DNA of 64,000 nucleotides from Limnohabitans parvus II-B4 (GTDB taxonomy: Bacteria; Pseudomonadota; Gammaproteobacteria; Burkholderiales; Burkholderiaceae_C): contig NZ_NESN01000002.1 of assembly GCF_003063455.1 (NCBI RefSeq), positions 62,001 to 126,000 on the forward strand. The letters are read 5' to 3'. Under the pieces are notes generated by a model. That model had not been told where the DNA came from. It made no database searches and saw nothing but the letters and a program-made list of their open reading frames with translations. Shown in pieces: positions 56,019 to 63,378 of this stretch; position 1 is the stretch's first letter, and every line of letters begins with the position of its first letter. A program made the translations under genes and the position numbers.

Positions 56019-57269
56019 ATGAACGTATTTGTCGTCGGCGGTGCGGTGCGCGATGCCTTGATGGGGCTGCCCGTCAACGACCGCGACTGGGTGGTGGTGG
56101 GCAGCACGCCCGAGGCCATGAGCGCGCAGGGCTATGTGCCCGTGGGCAAGGACTTTCCGGTCTTTCTGCACCCACAGACCCGCGAGGAATACGCCTTGGC
56201 CCGAACCGAGCGCAAGACGGCGCGAGGCTACAAAGGCTTTGCGGTGCAGGCCGCGCCCGACGTCACGCTCGAAGAGGATCTGGCCCGGCGTGACCTCTCG
56301 GTGAACGCCATGGCCGTGCCCGAGGCCCTAGCGCACCAGCCACCCAACGGCTGGGCAGGCCACATCGTCGACCCCTATGGCGGCCAGGCTGACGTGCAGG
56401 CCAAGGTGCTGCGGCATGTGACCGAGGCCTTTGCCGAAGACCCGGTGCGCATCCTGCGGCTGGCCCGTTTTGCGGCGCGCTTTGCCGACTTCACCGTGGC
56501 CGATGAAACGATGGCCTTGATGCGTCAGATGGTGGACGACGGCGAGGTGGCCCACCTGGTGCCCGAGCGCGTCTGGCAGGAGCTGGCCAAAGGCCTGATG
56601 GCCGAAAAACCCTCGCGCATGTTCGAGGTGCTGCGCGCCTGCGGCGCCCTGAAAGTGCTGCTGCCCGAGCTGGACCGGCTCTGGGGCGTGCCCCAGCGGG
56701 CCGAACACCACCCCGAGGTGGACACAGGCGTGCACATGATGCTGGTGATGGACATGGCTGCACGATTGAACATGCCGATGTCTGTGCGCGTGGCTTGCCT
56801 GATGCATGACCTGGGCAAAGGCACCACGCCCGCCGACGTGCTGCCCCGCCACATCGGCCACGAAGGCCGCAGCGTCAAGCTTTTGCAAAAGGTGTGTGAG
56901 CGCCTGCGCGTACCCAGCGACTGCAAGGAGCTGGCCGAAGTGGTGGCGCGCGAGCACGGCAACATCCACCGCAGTGGGGACTTGAATGCCGAAGCCCTGA
57001 TGCGCTTACTCGAGCGTTGCGACGCCATCCGCCAAGCCGAACGCTTTGCGCTGATGCTGCAAGCGTGCGAATGCGATGCACGGGGGCGCTTGGGTTTTGA
57101 GGAAACGGCTTACCCGCAAGCGGCGCGCTTGCGGCAAGCCCAGCAGGCCGCCTTGTCGGTTGAGACGGCGCCCATTGCCCAAGCGGCCGCTGCGCAGGGC
57201 CTCAAGGGTCCGGAGATCGGCGCACAAATCACCCGCGCCCGGGTGCAGGCCATCGCGCCCATCTTGTAA
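56019..57269 (+). CDS. cca: CCA tRNA nucleotidyltransferase with HD phosphohydrolase domain
   Basis: This enzyme adds or repairs the CCA 3' end of tRNA. The class II nucleotidyltransferase head is clear (VVGGAVRDALMGLPVNDRDW with the metal-binding DxD; EEDLARRDLSVNAMAV; RILRLARFAARF). A C-terminal HD domain follows (RVACLMHDLGKG, REHGNIHRS), giving the multifunctional form with phosphatase/phosphodiesterase activity. At 416 residues it has the length of E. coli Cca. It converges on trxC with 12 bp between the stops. Confidence 0.96.
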   Translation: MNVFVVGGAVRDALMGLPVNDRDWVVVGSTPEAMSAQGYVPVGKDFPVFLHPQTREEYALARTERKTARGYKGFAVQAAPDVTLEEDLARRDLSVNAMAVPEALAHQPPNGWAGHIVDPYGGQADVQAKVLRHVTEAFAEDPVRILRLARFAARFADFTVADETMALMRQMVDDGEVAHLVPERVWQELAKGLMAEKPSRMFEVLRACGALKVLLPELDRLWGVPQRAEHHPEVDTGVHMMLVMDMAARLNMPMSVRVACLMHDLGKGTTPADVLPRHIGHEGRSVKLLQKVCERLRVPSDCKELAEVVAREHGNIHRSGDLNAEALMRLLERCDAIRQAERFALMLQACECDARGRLGFEETAYPQAARLRQAQQAALSVETAPIAQAAAAQGLKGPEIGAQITRARVQAIAPIL

Positions 57270-57281
57270 GCGTCCTGCAGC

Positions 57282-57728
57282 TCAGAGGTGCGACCGCGTC
57301 CAATCGGCGATGTCTTTTGCCGTGCGGAAAGCCCCCGCCTGACGGGCGACTTCTTGGCCACCGACAAACAACGCGAGTGTGGGGATGCTGCGGATGTTGA
57401 AACGGGCGGCGATGGCCTGCGCGTCTTCGGTGTTGAGTTTGGCCACCCGCACCTGGGGCTCCAAAAGGCCTGCGGCCTGCTCATAAGCCGGGGCCATCAT
57501 GCGGCACGGACCGCACCAGGGTGCCCAGAAATCCACGAGCACAGGCACATGGCTGCGGCCAATGTGCTTGTCAAAGCTGGCCTGATCCAGCGCCAGCGGA
57601 TGGCCGTCAAAAAGTGCTTGGTGGCATTGTCCGCAACTGGGTGCGTTGCGCATGTCGGCCACACGCACCCGGTTGGTGGTGTGGCAGTGCGGACAAACAA
57701 TGTGCAAGGCGTCTGCTGAAGCGCTCAT
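57282..57728 (-). CDS. trxC: Thioredoxin 2 TrxC
   Basis: A 148-residue zinc-containing thioredoxin. The N-terminal zinc site has two CxxC pairs (VCPHCHT and CGQCHQ), as in E. coli Trx2. The thioredoxin domain has the active site DFWAPWCGPCRMM and the cis-Pro in SIPTLALF. It reduces disulfides and is typically an oxidative-stress protein; in E. coli it is OxyR-regulated. Here a TTGAC-N4-GTCAA palindrome lies 64-77 bp upstream, suggesting an Fnr-family input. It is downstream of infA on the same strand. Confidence 0.96.
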   Translation of the reverse strand: MSASADALHIVCPHCHTTNRVRVADMRNAPSCGQCHQALFDGHPLALDQASFDKHIGRSHVPVLVDFWAPWCGPCRMMAPAYEQAAGLLEPQVRVAKLNTEDAQAIAARFNIRSIPTLALFVGGQEVARQAGAFRTAKDIADWTRSHL

Positions 57729-57788
57729 GAATTCCCCTGTGTGTTGAAAACCACTTGGGGATCATGCTGCGCGATTCAAGGGCCTTGC

Positions 57789-57808
57789 GCGTTGACTCAG
57801 GTCAACGC
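57789..57808. promoter_or_regulatory. Fnr/Anr-like palindrome upstream of trxC
   Basis: GCGTTGAC-TCAG-GTCAACGC is a perfect 8-bp inverted repeat with a 4-bp spacer. Its core TTGAC-N4-GTCAA (57792-57805) has the layout of Fnr/Anr sites (TTGAT-N4-ATCAA) with one change per half. No T-run follows on either strand, so it is not a normal terminator. It lies in the infA-trxC gap. Confidence 0.4.
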
Positions 57809-57824
57809 AAAGATCACGACAGGA

Positions 57825-58085
57825 TCAACGCGCTGGTGGACGGCGCGGGGCCATCGGGGCACGACCGGCCAGGTGACGGAAGCTGATGCGGCCTTTGCTC
57901 AGGTCATAAGGCGAGAGCTCGAGCGTCACACGGTCACCCGCCAAAATGCGGATGTGGTTTTTGCGCATCTTGCCAGCGGAATAGGCGATCAATTGGTGGC
58001 CGTTGTCCAGCGTCACGCGAAAACGCGTATCGGGCAAAACTTCGTTCACCACGCCCATCAGTTCAATCAGTTCTTCTTTAGCCAT
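57825..58085 (-). CDS. infA: Translation initiation factor IF-1
   Basis: IF-1 binds the 30S A site with IF-2 and IF-3 during initiation. The OB-fold sequence is complete ([59 protein letters not shown]). It has 86 residues instead of 72; the extra C-terminal part ([15 protein letters not shown]) is basic and Pro-rich. Betaproteobacteria often have two infA genes, and this setting outside the ribosomal-protein operon suggests the second type. A 71-residue hypothetical gene lies 14 bp upstream on the same strand. Confidence 0.93.
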   Translation of the reverse strand: MAKEELIELMGVVNEVLPDTRFRVTLDNGHQLIAYSAGKMRKNHIRILAGDRVTLELSPYDLSKGRISFRHLAGRAPMAPRRPPAR

Positions 58086-58099
58086 TTAAAACGTCTTTC

Positions 58100-58315
58100 T
58101 CAAAGCAGGATCGGTTTGGAGGTCTGGCGCTCTACCCACAACATGCCTTCATCGAGGGCGTATTGGTTGGCGGCGGCAGGTGTTGCAAATTCGGGCACAA
58201 AGCGCATCACGCGGTCGGTGCTGGCACTGCCGCGGCCACTGGCCACGGACACTTGAGCGCCAAATGCGCCATTGGGCAAAGCCCTGGAGCACGGTTGAAT
58301 TCGAAATTTTCCCAT
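58100..58315 (-). CDS. Small hypothetical protein upstream of infA
   Basis: A 71-residue basic protein starting MGKFRIQPCSRALPNGAFGA and continuing with SVASGRGSASTDRVMRF and a C-terminal WVERQTSKPILL. I do not recognise a named family, but its composition is protein-like and it sits 14 bp before infA, with which it is probably co-transcribed. ATG 58315 is chosen because the sequence upstream in the same frame looks non-coding. No clear ribosome site is visible. Confidence 0.65.
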   Translation of the reverse strand: MGKFRIQPCSRALPNGAFGAQVSVASGRGSASTDRVMRFVPEFATPAAANQYALDEGMLWVERQTSKPILL

Positions 58316-58436
58316 GGAGATGGGTTGGTGTGAACAATATGAAATAGTCATGTATTTTAACGAAGGGGGTCGAACCGCTTTTTTCGGCCCTCTTGGGGGC
58401 TGTGCAGCGGCACGGGTCTTGGCATGTCCTGGTGCC

Positions 58437-58612
58437 AAAAAACGCCCCCGATGTGCAGACCCTGGGGTCTGCCACAGAACATCACCGTGCAGAGGTGCGT
58501 CAAAAGGAAGCAAAAAATCGTCTGGGCCCAGCTCATAATGAGCATGGCGGGCGATGTGCACAGTGGAGGACAAGACTGGCATCCCTCTGCCGGGATGCGC
58601 TATCGGCTCTGG
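58437..58612 (-). ncRNA. Candidate structured RNA, possibly 6S RNA
   Basis: This lies in a 380-bp stretch (58316-58695) without a convincing gene. On the minus strand the two ends pair: CGCATCCCG (58597-58591 region) with CGGGGGCG (58450-58443), then GCAGA with TCTGC, GTCT with AGAC, CCAC with GTGG, and ACATCGCC with GGTGATGT. This makes a long, bulged hairpin of about 175 nt with an asymmetric 5' bulge (TGTCCT) and a central loop containing GCTCAT-T-ATGAGC. It ends CGGGGGCGTTTTTT, like an intrinsic terminator. Size and overall shape fit 6S RNA, the sigma-70 holoenzyme regulator. I folded it by eye and cannot confirm the family. Confidence 0.4.
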
Positions 58613-58695
58613 GAGAGCGAGATGGGCATAAGTCGCCAATGGCGTGCCGCACTGTACCACGTTCACGGTTTTGGTGCTTTTGCAAGCTTTCCGAC

Positions 58696-58890
58696 TCACA
58701 ACCACCGGGCCACCGCAGCGGCCAGCATGCTCAACAGCAAGGTGCTGGTGATGGGGATGAACCATTCACGCCCGAACAGCCTGAAACGAAAATCCCCCGG
58801 CAAACGGCCAAAACCCAGCTTTTGCAGCCAAGGCTGCAGGCCACTGAAAATAATCAGTGCCAGCAAAACGACGATCAGCCAGCGCAACAT
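58696..58890 (-). CDS. DUF2905 family membrane protein
   Basis: A 64-residue inner-membrane protein with two hydrophobic helices (LIVVLLALIIFSGLQPWL and ITSTLLLSMLAAAVARWL) around the conserved loop GFGRLPGDFRFRLFGREWFI. GRLPGD is the signature of DUF2905, of unknown function. It follows the MidA-type methyltransferase with 18 bp between its start and that gene's stop, so co-transcription is likely. Confidence 0.85.
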   Translation of the reverse strand: MLRWLIVVLLALIIFSGLQPWLQKLGFGRLPGDFRFRLFGREWFIPITSTLLLSMLAAAVARWL

Positions 58891-58908
58891 AACTTGCCTT
58901 GATGCCGA

Positions 58909-60027
58909 TCACAGGCGGTGAGACCGGTCGCCCCGGGCAAAGCCCTGAGCCGCCCAATCCGACGATGTGGCGAACCCGATGACCTTGAACAACTCGCCCA
59001 TTTCATGCTCGTTGACCAAGCGCTGGGCTTGGCTGCGTTCGGCCAATGTGGCTGCAGCCATGCGCTCGGCCAGTCCCAGATTCAGCAAAAACCAGGCTTG
59101 GCTGGCATATCCCAAAACGTCCAGCCCGGCGTTTTGCGCGGCCAAGGCCACGCCAGTGAAGTTGACGTGGGCCGTGATGTCTTTTTGGCCAACAGCCAGC
59201 AAGGGGTTGTCGTCGGCTTGGTGCAGCTGGTGGCACATGACGGTGCCCATGTGGCGCTGGGGGTGGAAGTACTCGCCCTCGGGGAAGCCGTAGTCCAGAA
59301 AAATCGCTGCGCCGCCGCGTCCGGCCAACAAACGCTCGGCCAAGCTGGTCACAAAGGCCTCGGCCTGGGGATGGATTTCGGTCAGGTAATCGTGTTCGCC
59401 TTCGACGTCCACGGGCGGGCGCAAGGCGGTTGGGCGGTCTTGCCAGGCAAAACCTTGGCCTGCGGTGACCACGCCGCGCTCGTGCCAGACGCCCTGCGTG
59501 CGCTGCAGCAGCTGCACCGGCATGGCGTCCAGCACCTCGTTGCCCACCACCACGCCCTCGATGGCGTCGGGCCAAGCATCCAGCCAGCGGACTTTGTCGG
59601 CATGCTTGAGCAAGGTGTCGGCCTGCCGGGCGCGCAAGGTCCCCGACAAGTCGATGATGGTGTAGCGGCGCACCGCATCGCCCAGGCTGTCCAGCAGCTG
59701 CAAGGCCAAAGCGCCCGTGCCTGCGCCAAACTCCCACACCTCGTCGGTGCCCGTGGCCTGCAGCGCCTCTTGCACCTGCACGGCCAGCGTCTGGCCAAAG
59801 AGCGGTGACATGCCTGGCGCGGTCACAAAATCGCTGCCCGACGAGGGCATGGCCCCGAATTTTTGCAAACTGTTGGTGTAGTAACCCAAGCCCGGTTCGT
59901 AGAGCGCCATGGCCATGAAACGGTCAAACCCCAGCCAGCCACCGGCTTGCGCGATGGCTTGGTGAATGCGTCGGGTCAGTTCGGAAGGGGCAGATGGGTC
60001 GGTCGTCACCCCCCGATTGTCGCCCAT
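58909..60027 (-). CDS. MidA/NDUFAF7-family SAM-dependent methyltransferase
   Basis: A 372-residue class I methyltransferase of the family containing human NDUFAF7, which methylates an arginine of a complex I subunit. Visible are IHQAIAQAGGWLGFDRFMAM with the family LGYYTN nearby, the SAM-binding EFGAGTGALALQLL (near residue 105), VVGNEVLDAMPVQLL and FLDYGFPEGEYFHPQRHMGT (shown in part). Bacterial function is not established. I chose ATG 60027; a GTG at 60009 is an alternative. The window also contains an NDUFA9-like gene 4 kb away. Confidence 0.88.
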   Translation of the reverse strand: MGDNRGVTTDPSAPSELTRRIHQAIAQAGGWLGFDRFMAMALYEPGLGYYTNSLQKFGAMPSSGSDFVTAPGMSPLFGQTLAVQVQEALQATGTDEVWEFGAGTGALALQLLDSLGDAVRRYTIIDLSGTLRARQADTLLKHADKVRWLDAWPDAIEGVVVGNEVLDAMPVQLLQRTQGVWHERGVVTAGQGFAWQDRPTALRPPVDVEGEHDYLTEIHPQAEAFVTSLAERLLAGRGGAAIFLDYGFPEGEYFHPQRHMGTVMCHQLHQADDNPLLAVGQKDITAHVNFTGVALAAQNAGLDVLGYASQAWFLLNLGLAERMAAATLAERSQAQRLVNEHEMGELFKVIGFATSSDWAAQGFARGDRSHRL

Positions 60028-60105
60028 GCCACACGGGGTCTTGGGTGGGTGCAAACGACCCGAGCCAGGCGCTTCACCGATAATTAGGCGCTTGCTTGGC
60101 AATCT

Positions 60106-60173
60106 GTCATGTCGGGCTTGACCCGGCATCCATGGTTGAACAAGCATGGACTCCGGATCGAGTCCGGGGTGAC
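60106..60173. repeat. REPIN-like element, single copy in a divergent gap
   Basis: A 68-bp bipartite palindromic element from GTCATGTCGGGCTTGACCCG to GTCCGGGGTGAC, with the right palindrome ACTCCGGATCGAGTCCGG. Unlike the other copies it lies between divergent genes (midA-like and folM-like), that is, in a promoter region. Confidence 0.85.
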
Positions 60174-60234
60174 AAACTTCTTGAACCGACCTTCACAGGC
60201 CAGTCATCCCCTCTACCGCAAGCTGCTCACATTC

Positions 60235-61008
60235 ATGAAACAAGTTCTGGTCACCGGAGGCGCTCACCGCCTGGGCGCAGAGATCGTTCGCCAATTTGCG
60301 GCGGCGGGCTGGCGCGTGTGGTGCCATTACCAGCGCTCGGGCGATGCGGCGCAGTTGCTGCAGGCCGAACTGCAAACCACCGGTGCACACATTGAGCTGG
60401 TGCAAGCCGACCTGACGCAAAGCGCCGAAGTAGAACGCATGATGGCGCACATCGCACAAAGCCACGGCCCGCTGGATTGTCTGGTGAACAACGCCTCGCT
60501 GTTCGAGCCCGACACCGGGGCCGCTATGGACCTGCCCGGCGCACGCCAGCAACTCGAAGTCAACCTGATCGCGCCCATGCTGCTGGCATCGCTGATGGCC
60601 AAGCAAGCTGCCCCTGATGCCCTTCCGGGCCAGCGCAGCGTGGTCCACATCCTGGACCAAAAGGTGTTCAACCTGAACCCGGACTATTTTTCATACACCG
60701 TCACAAAATTAGCGCTGGAGCGCTCGGTGGCCTTGCAGGCGCAGGCCCTGGCCCCATTGCGTGTGTGTGGCGTCGCGCCGGGCCTGATGTTTTTGAGCGG
60801 CCCGCAAACGCAAGACAACTTTGACCGCGCCAGCCGCGTGAACCTGCTGCGCCAGCCCATTGACCCGGCGCAGGTGGCCGCCACTTGCCTGTTTCTGGCG
60901 CAAAACCCCTGCATCACCGGCACCACGGTGTGCGTGGACAACGGCCAGCACCTGGTGCCGCTTGAGCGCGATGTGATGTTCCTGACCGACCCCAAGGACG
61001 CGCCATGA
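60235..61008 (+). CDS. SDR oxidoreductase, pteridine-reductase / FolM type
   Basis: A 257-residue short-chain dehydrogenase. The cofactor motif VLVTGGAHRLGAEIVRQ has the TGx3RxG form of pteridine reductases (PTR1) and FolM, which prefer NADPH. The catalytic YxxxK is in FSYTVTKLALE, and NNASLF and PG (VAPGLMF) are typical. FolM of E. coli reduces dihydromonapterin and has weak dihydrofolate reductase activity. The next two genes are FolB/FolX paralogues with 4-bp overlaps, which supports a pterin role. I chose ATG 60235; the longer frame runs into the repeat element. Confidence 0.85.
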   Translation: MKQVLVTGGAHRLGAEIVRQFAAAGWRVWCHYQRSGDAAQLLQAELQTTGAHIELVQADLTQSAEVERMMAHIAQSHGPLDCLVNNASLFEPDTGAAMDLPGARQQLEVNLIAPMLLASLMAKQAAPDALPGQRSVVHILDQKVFNLNPDYFSYTVTKLALERSVALQAQALAPLRVCGVAPGLMFLSGPQTQDNFDRASRVNLLRQPIDPAQVAATCLFLAQNPCITGTTVCVDNGQHLVPLERDVMFLTDPKDAP

Positions 61009-61400
61009 GCAATGTTCTCAGTCAACTGGCACTGAACTGCCGCCGCCTGTTTTTGCGCAACCACACGGTGGACGTGCGCATTGGTGCGCACGACTTTGAA
61101 AAGCTCGGGCCCCAGCGAATCGTCTTCAACGTCGAGCTGTTCGTGCCCTACAGCGCGTCCACCCCCACGCAAGACGACCTGGCCGAGGTGGTGGACTACG
61201 ACTTCATCCGCGAGGTGATCGCGCAGCGCGTGGCAAAAGGCCACATCGTGCTGCAAGAAACCCTGTGCGACGACCTGATGCGCGAGCTGATCGCGCACCC
61301 ACAGGTGCAGGCGGTGCGCCTGTCCACCTGCAAACCCGATGTGTACCCGGATTGCGAAGCCGTCGGGGTCGAAATTTTCCAAATCAAACCCGCGCCATGA
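61005..61400 (+). CDS. folB: Dihydroneopterin aldolase FolB
   Basis: A 131-residue T-fold enzyme of folate synthesis that cleaves 7,8-dihydroneopterin to 6-hydroxymethyl-dihydropterin. Key residues of the family are present: Glu in GAHDFEKLG, Tyr in VVDYDFIREV and the catalytic Lys in LSTCKPDVYPD. The KP pairing after the lysine is as in FolB. It overlaps the FolM-like gene upstream and a second FolB-like gene downstream by 4 bp each. Confidence 0.87.
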   Translation: MSNVLSQLALNCRRLFLRNHTVDVRIGAHDFEKLGPQRIVFNVELFVPYSASTPTQDDLAEVVDYDFIREVIAQRVAKGHIVLQETLCDDLMRELIAHPQVQAVRLSTCKPDVYPDCEAVGVEIFQIKPAP

Positions 61401-61768
61401 AAACACCCGCAGGACACCAAACCTTGGAGCTGACCGGTTTGCGCTTTGACGCCAACCTAGGCATCCTGGAACACGAAAAAACCGACCCGCAGCCGATCCA
61501 GGTCGATGCCGAACTGAACTTGGGCACGCAACCCCTGCTGCCCAGCGACGACGACATCAACCATGTGCTGGACTACCGCAAGGTGCGCAAAATCATCATC
61601 GACGAATGCACGGCCGAGCACATCAACCTGCTCGAGACACTGATCGGCAAACTCTCGAACCGCCTGATGCAATTGCCGGGTGTGTTGGGCGTGCGCGTCA
61701 AGATTGCCAAACTTGAAATTTTTGAAGACTGCGAAGTGGCCATTCGCATGGAAACCGGACAGTGGTGA
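61397..61768 (+). CDS. FolB paralogue, probably FolX-type (dihydroneopterin triphosphate epimerase)
   Basis: A 123-residue T-fold paralogue of the preceding gene, only distantly similar to it. It has Glu in GILEHEKTD, Tyr in [13 protein letters not shown] and Lys in [11 protein letters not shown]. The [13 protein letters not shown] stretch and the KL after the lysine (rather than KP) resemble E. coli FolX, which epimerises dihydroneopterin triphosphate to the monapterin form. With a FolM-like reductase in the same operon this suggests tetrahydromonapterin synthesis. A second aldolase is the alternative. Confidence 0.78.
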   Translation: MKTPAGHQTLELTGLRFDANLGILEHEKTDPQPIQVDAELNLGTQPLLPSDDDINHVLDYRKVRKIIIDECTAEHINLLETLIGKLSNRLMQLPGVLGVRVKIAKLEIFEDCEVAIRMETGQW

Positions 61769-61773
61769 ACCCC

Positions 61774-62712
61774 ATGAACACAACAACTGAAAACACCTGG
61801 GTGGACGCTGAAGCCCAAGCCAGCGAAGCGGCCGCCAAGGCCGTCAAGATCGAACGCGAAACCCACAAGCTCGAAAAACGGCTGTGCCGCCAAGTGGGCC
61901 AGGCCATCAGCGACTTCAACCTGATCGAGGCGGGCGACCGCATCATGGTCTGCATGTCGGGCGGCAAAGACAGCTACGGCATGCTCGACATCTTGCTCAA
62001 GATGAAAGCCCGCGCTCCGGTCGACTTCGAGCTGGTGGCGGTCAACCTCGACCAAAAGCAGCCGGGCTTCCCGGATCACATCCTGCCTGCGTATTTGAAA
62101 GAGCTGGGCGTGGAGTTCCACATCGAGACGCAAGACACGTACTCGATCGTGAAAGACAAAATTCCCGAAGGCAAGACCATGTGCAGCCTGTGCTCGCGTC
62201 TGCGCCGGGGCATTTTGTACCGCGTGGCGCGTGAGCTCAAATGCAACAAGCTGGCGCTGGGCCACCACCGCGACGATATGCTGCAAACCTTCTTCTTGAA
62301 CATGTTCTTTGGCGGCAAGCTCAAAGGCATGCCCCCGAAGTTGGTGAGCGACAACGGCGAGTTCATGGTCATTCGCCCACTGGCCTATGTGGCCGAATCC
62401 GATTTGATCCGTTGGGCAGAGCACCGACAGTTCCCCATCATCCCGTGCACCCTGTGCGGCAGCCAGGAAAACCTGCAACGCCTGCAGGTGGGCAACATGC
62501 TGCGCGAGTGGCAAAAGAAGCACCCTGGTCGCATTGAAAACATGTTTGCTGCCCTGCAAAATGTCGTGCCCTCGCATTTGATGGATGCCAAGCTGCACGG
62601 CTTCAAAGACCTGAAGATCACCGGCATCGCCGATGAGGCGGGCGACAAAGCCTTTGACGAAGAAGAGTTCAAGGAAGCGTCCTTACCGGGCATCCAGGTC
62701 ATCTCGGTGTAA
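61774..62712 (+). CDS. ttcA: tRNA 2-thiocytidine(32) synthetase TtcA
   Basis: TtcA thiolates C32 in certain tRNAs using ATP and a 4Fe-4S cluster. The PP-loop is [14 protein letters not shown] (near residue 50). The cluster-binding CxxC pair is in [11 protein letters not shown], with a second CxxC in [20 protein letters not shown] is also conserved. ATG 61774 gives 312 residues; GTG codons at 61762 and 61765 are possible but overlap the FolX-like stop. It ends the pterin-ttcA run; the gap to the lipoprotein gene is 18 bp. Confidence 0.95.
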   Translation: MNTTTENTWVDAEAQASEAAAKAVKIERETHKLEKRLCRQVGQAISDFNLIEAGDRIMVCMSGGKDSYGMLDILLKMKARAPVDFELVAVNLDQKQPGFPDHILPAYLKELGVEFHIETQDTYSIVKDKIPEGKTMCSLCSRLRRGILYRVARELKCNKLALGHHRDDMLQTFFLNMFFGGKLKGMPPKLVSDNGEFMVIRPLAYVAESDLIRWAEHRQFPIIPCTLCGSQENLQRLQVGNMLREWQKKHPGRIENMFAALQNVVPSHLMDAKLHGFKDLKITGIADEAGDKAFDEEEFKEASLPGIQVISV

Positions 62713-62730
62713 ACCTCAGGAGAACGGGTC

Positions 62731-63366
62731 ATGCGCAAAAGCTCACAGCCACTCACTCGGCGCTTGTCGTTGGCCATGGCCGCACTGGCCTTGACGCTTT
62801 TGACGGGCTGCGCCTCGATGCGTCTGGTCGACAGTGATGTCGTCTCGGTGGCAGCCGTGCCGTCGGGCATGAGCTTGCAAGGCGCCCGATACCGCTTTGA
62901 GCGCCTGCCGTCACAGGTCAACAACCCCGAGGCCGGACTGGCCGAGCAACAAGCACAAGCCGCCATGACGGCTGTGGGTTTGGTGCGCGACGATGCGGGT
63001 GCCAGCCTGAGCGTGATGGTGGGCTTCAGTGGCACGCAATACCAGGCAGACCCTTGGGGACGCCCGATCGGGCCGGGCTGGACACCTTACGGCAGCGTCG
63101 GCATTGGTATTGGCATTGGTGCTGGCTCGCACATCGGACTGGGCACGGGCATGCGCTTTCCGCCGCCCACGCAGTACCGCCGCGAGGTCAGCTTGGTCAT
63201 GCGCGATTTGAAATCAGGCCAAGTGGTCTACGAAACCCGCGCCAGCCACGCGGGCCCATGGAGCGACAGCGTGCCGATTTTTGCCACCCTGTTTCAGGCC
63301 GCACTGGCCAACTTCCCCAACCCGCCTGCAGGCTTGCGCCGGGTCAACATCGAACTGCCGCGCTGA
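62731..63366 (+). CDS. DUF4136 lipoprotein
   Basis: A 211-residue predicted lipoprotein. The signal (RRLSLAMAALALTLLTGCAS) has a good lipobox LTGC with the acylated Cys at about position 27. The mature part has YRFERLPSQVN near the N-terminus, a Gly/Ile-rich stretch (GIGIGIGAGSHIGLGTG) and REVSLVMRDLKSGQVVYETR, as in DUF4136 proteins. Residue +2 is Ala, so sorting to the outer membrane is expected. Function is unknown. AGGAG lies before the ATG. Confidence 0.85.
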   Translation: MRKSSQPLTRRLSLAMAALALTLLTGCASMRLVDSDVVSVAAVPSGMSLQGARYRFERLPSQVNNPEAGLAEQQAQAAMTAVGLVRDDAGASLSVMVGFSGTQYQADPWGRPIGPGWTPYGSVGIGIGIGAGSHIGLGTGMRFPPPTQYRREVSLVMRDLKSGQVVYETRASHAGPWSDSVPIFATLFQAALANFPNPPAGLRRVNIELPR

Positions 63367-63378
63367 ACCTAGGACTTC

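Noticed and set aside
58316..58765. Minus-strand open frame continuing upstream of the 71-residue hypothetical gene
   Set aside because: The translated sequence looks random, overlaps the DUF2905 gene in another frame, and the DNA instead shows nested inverted repeats.
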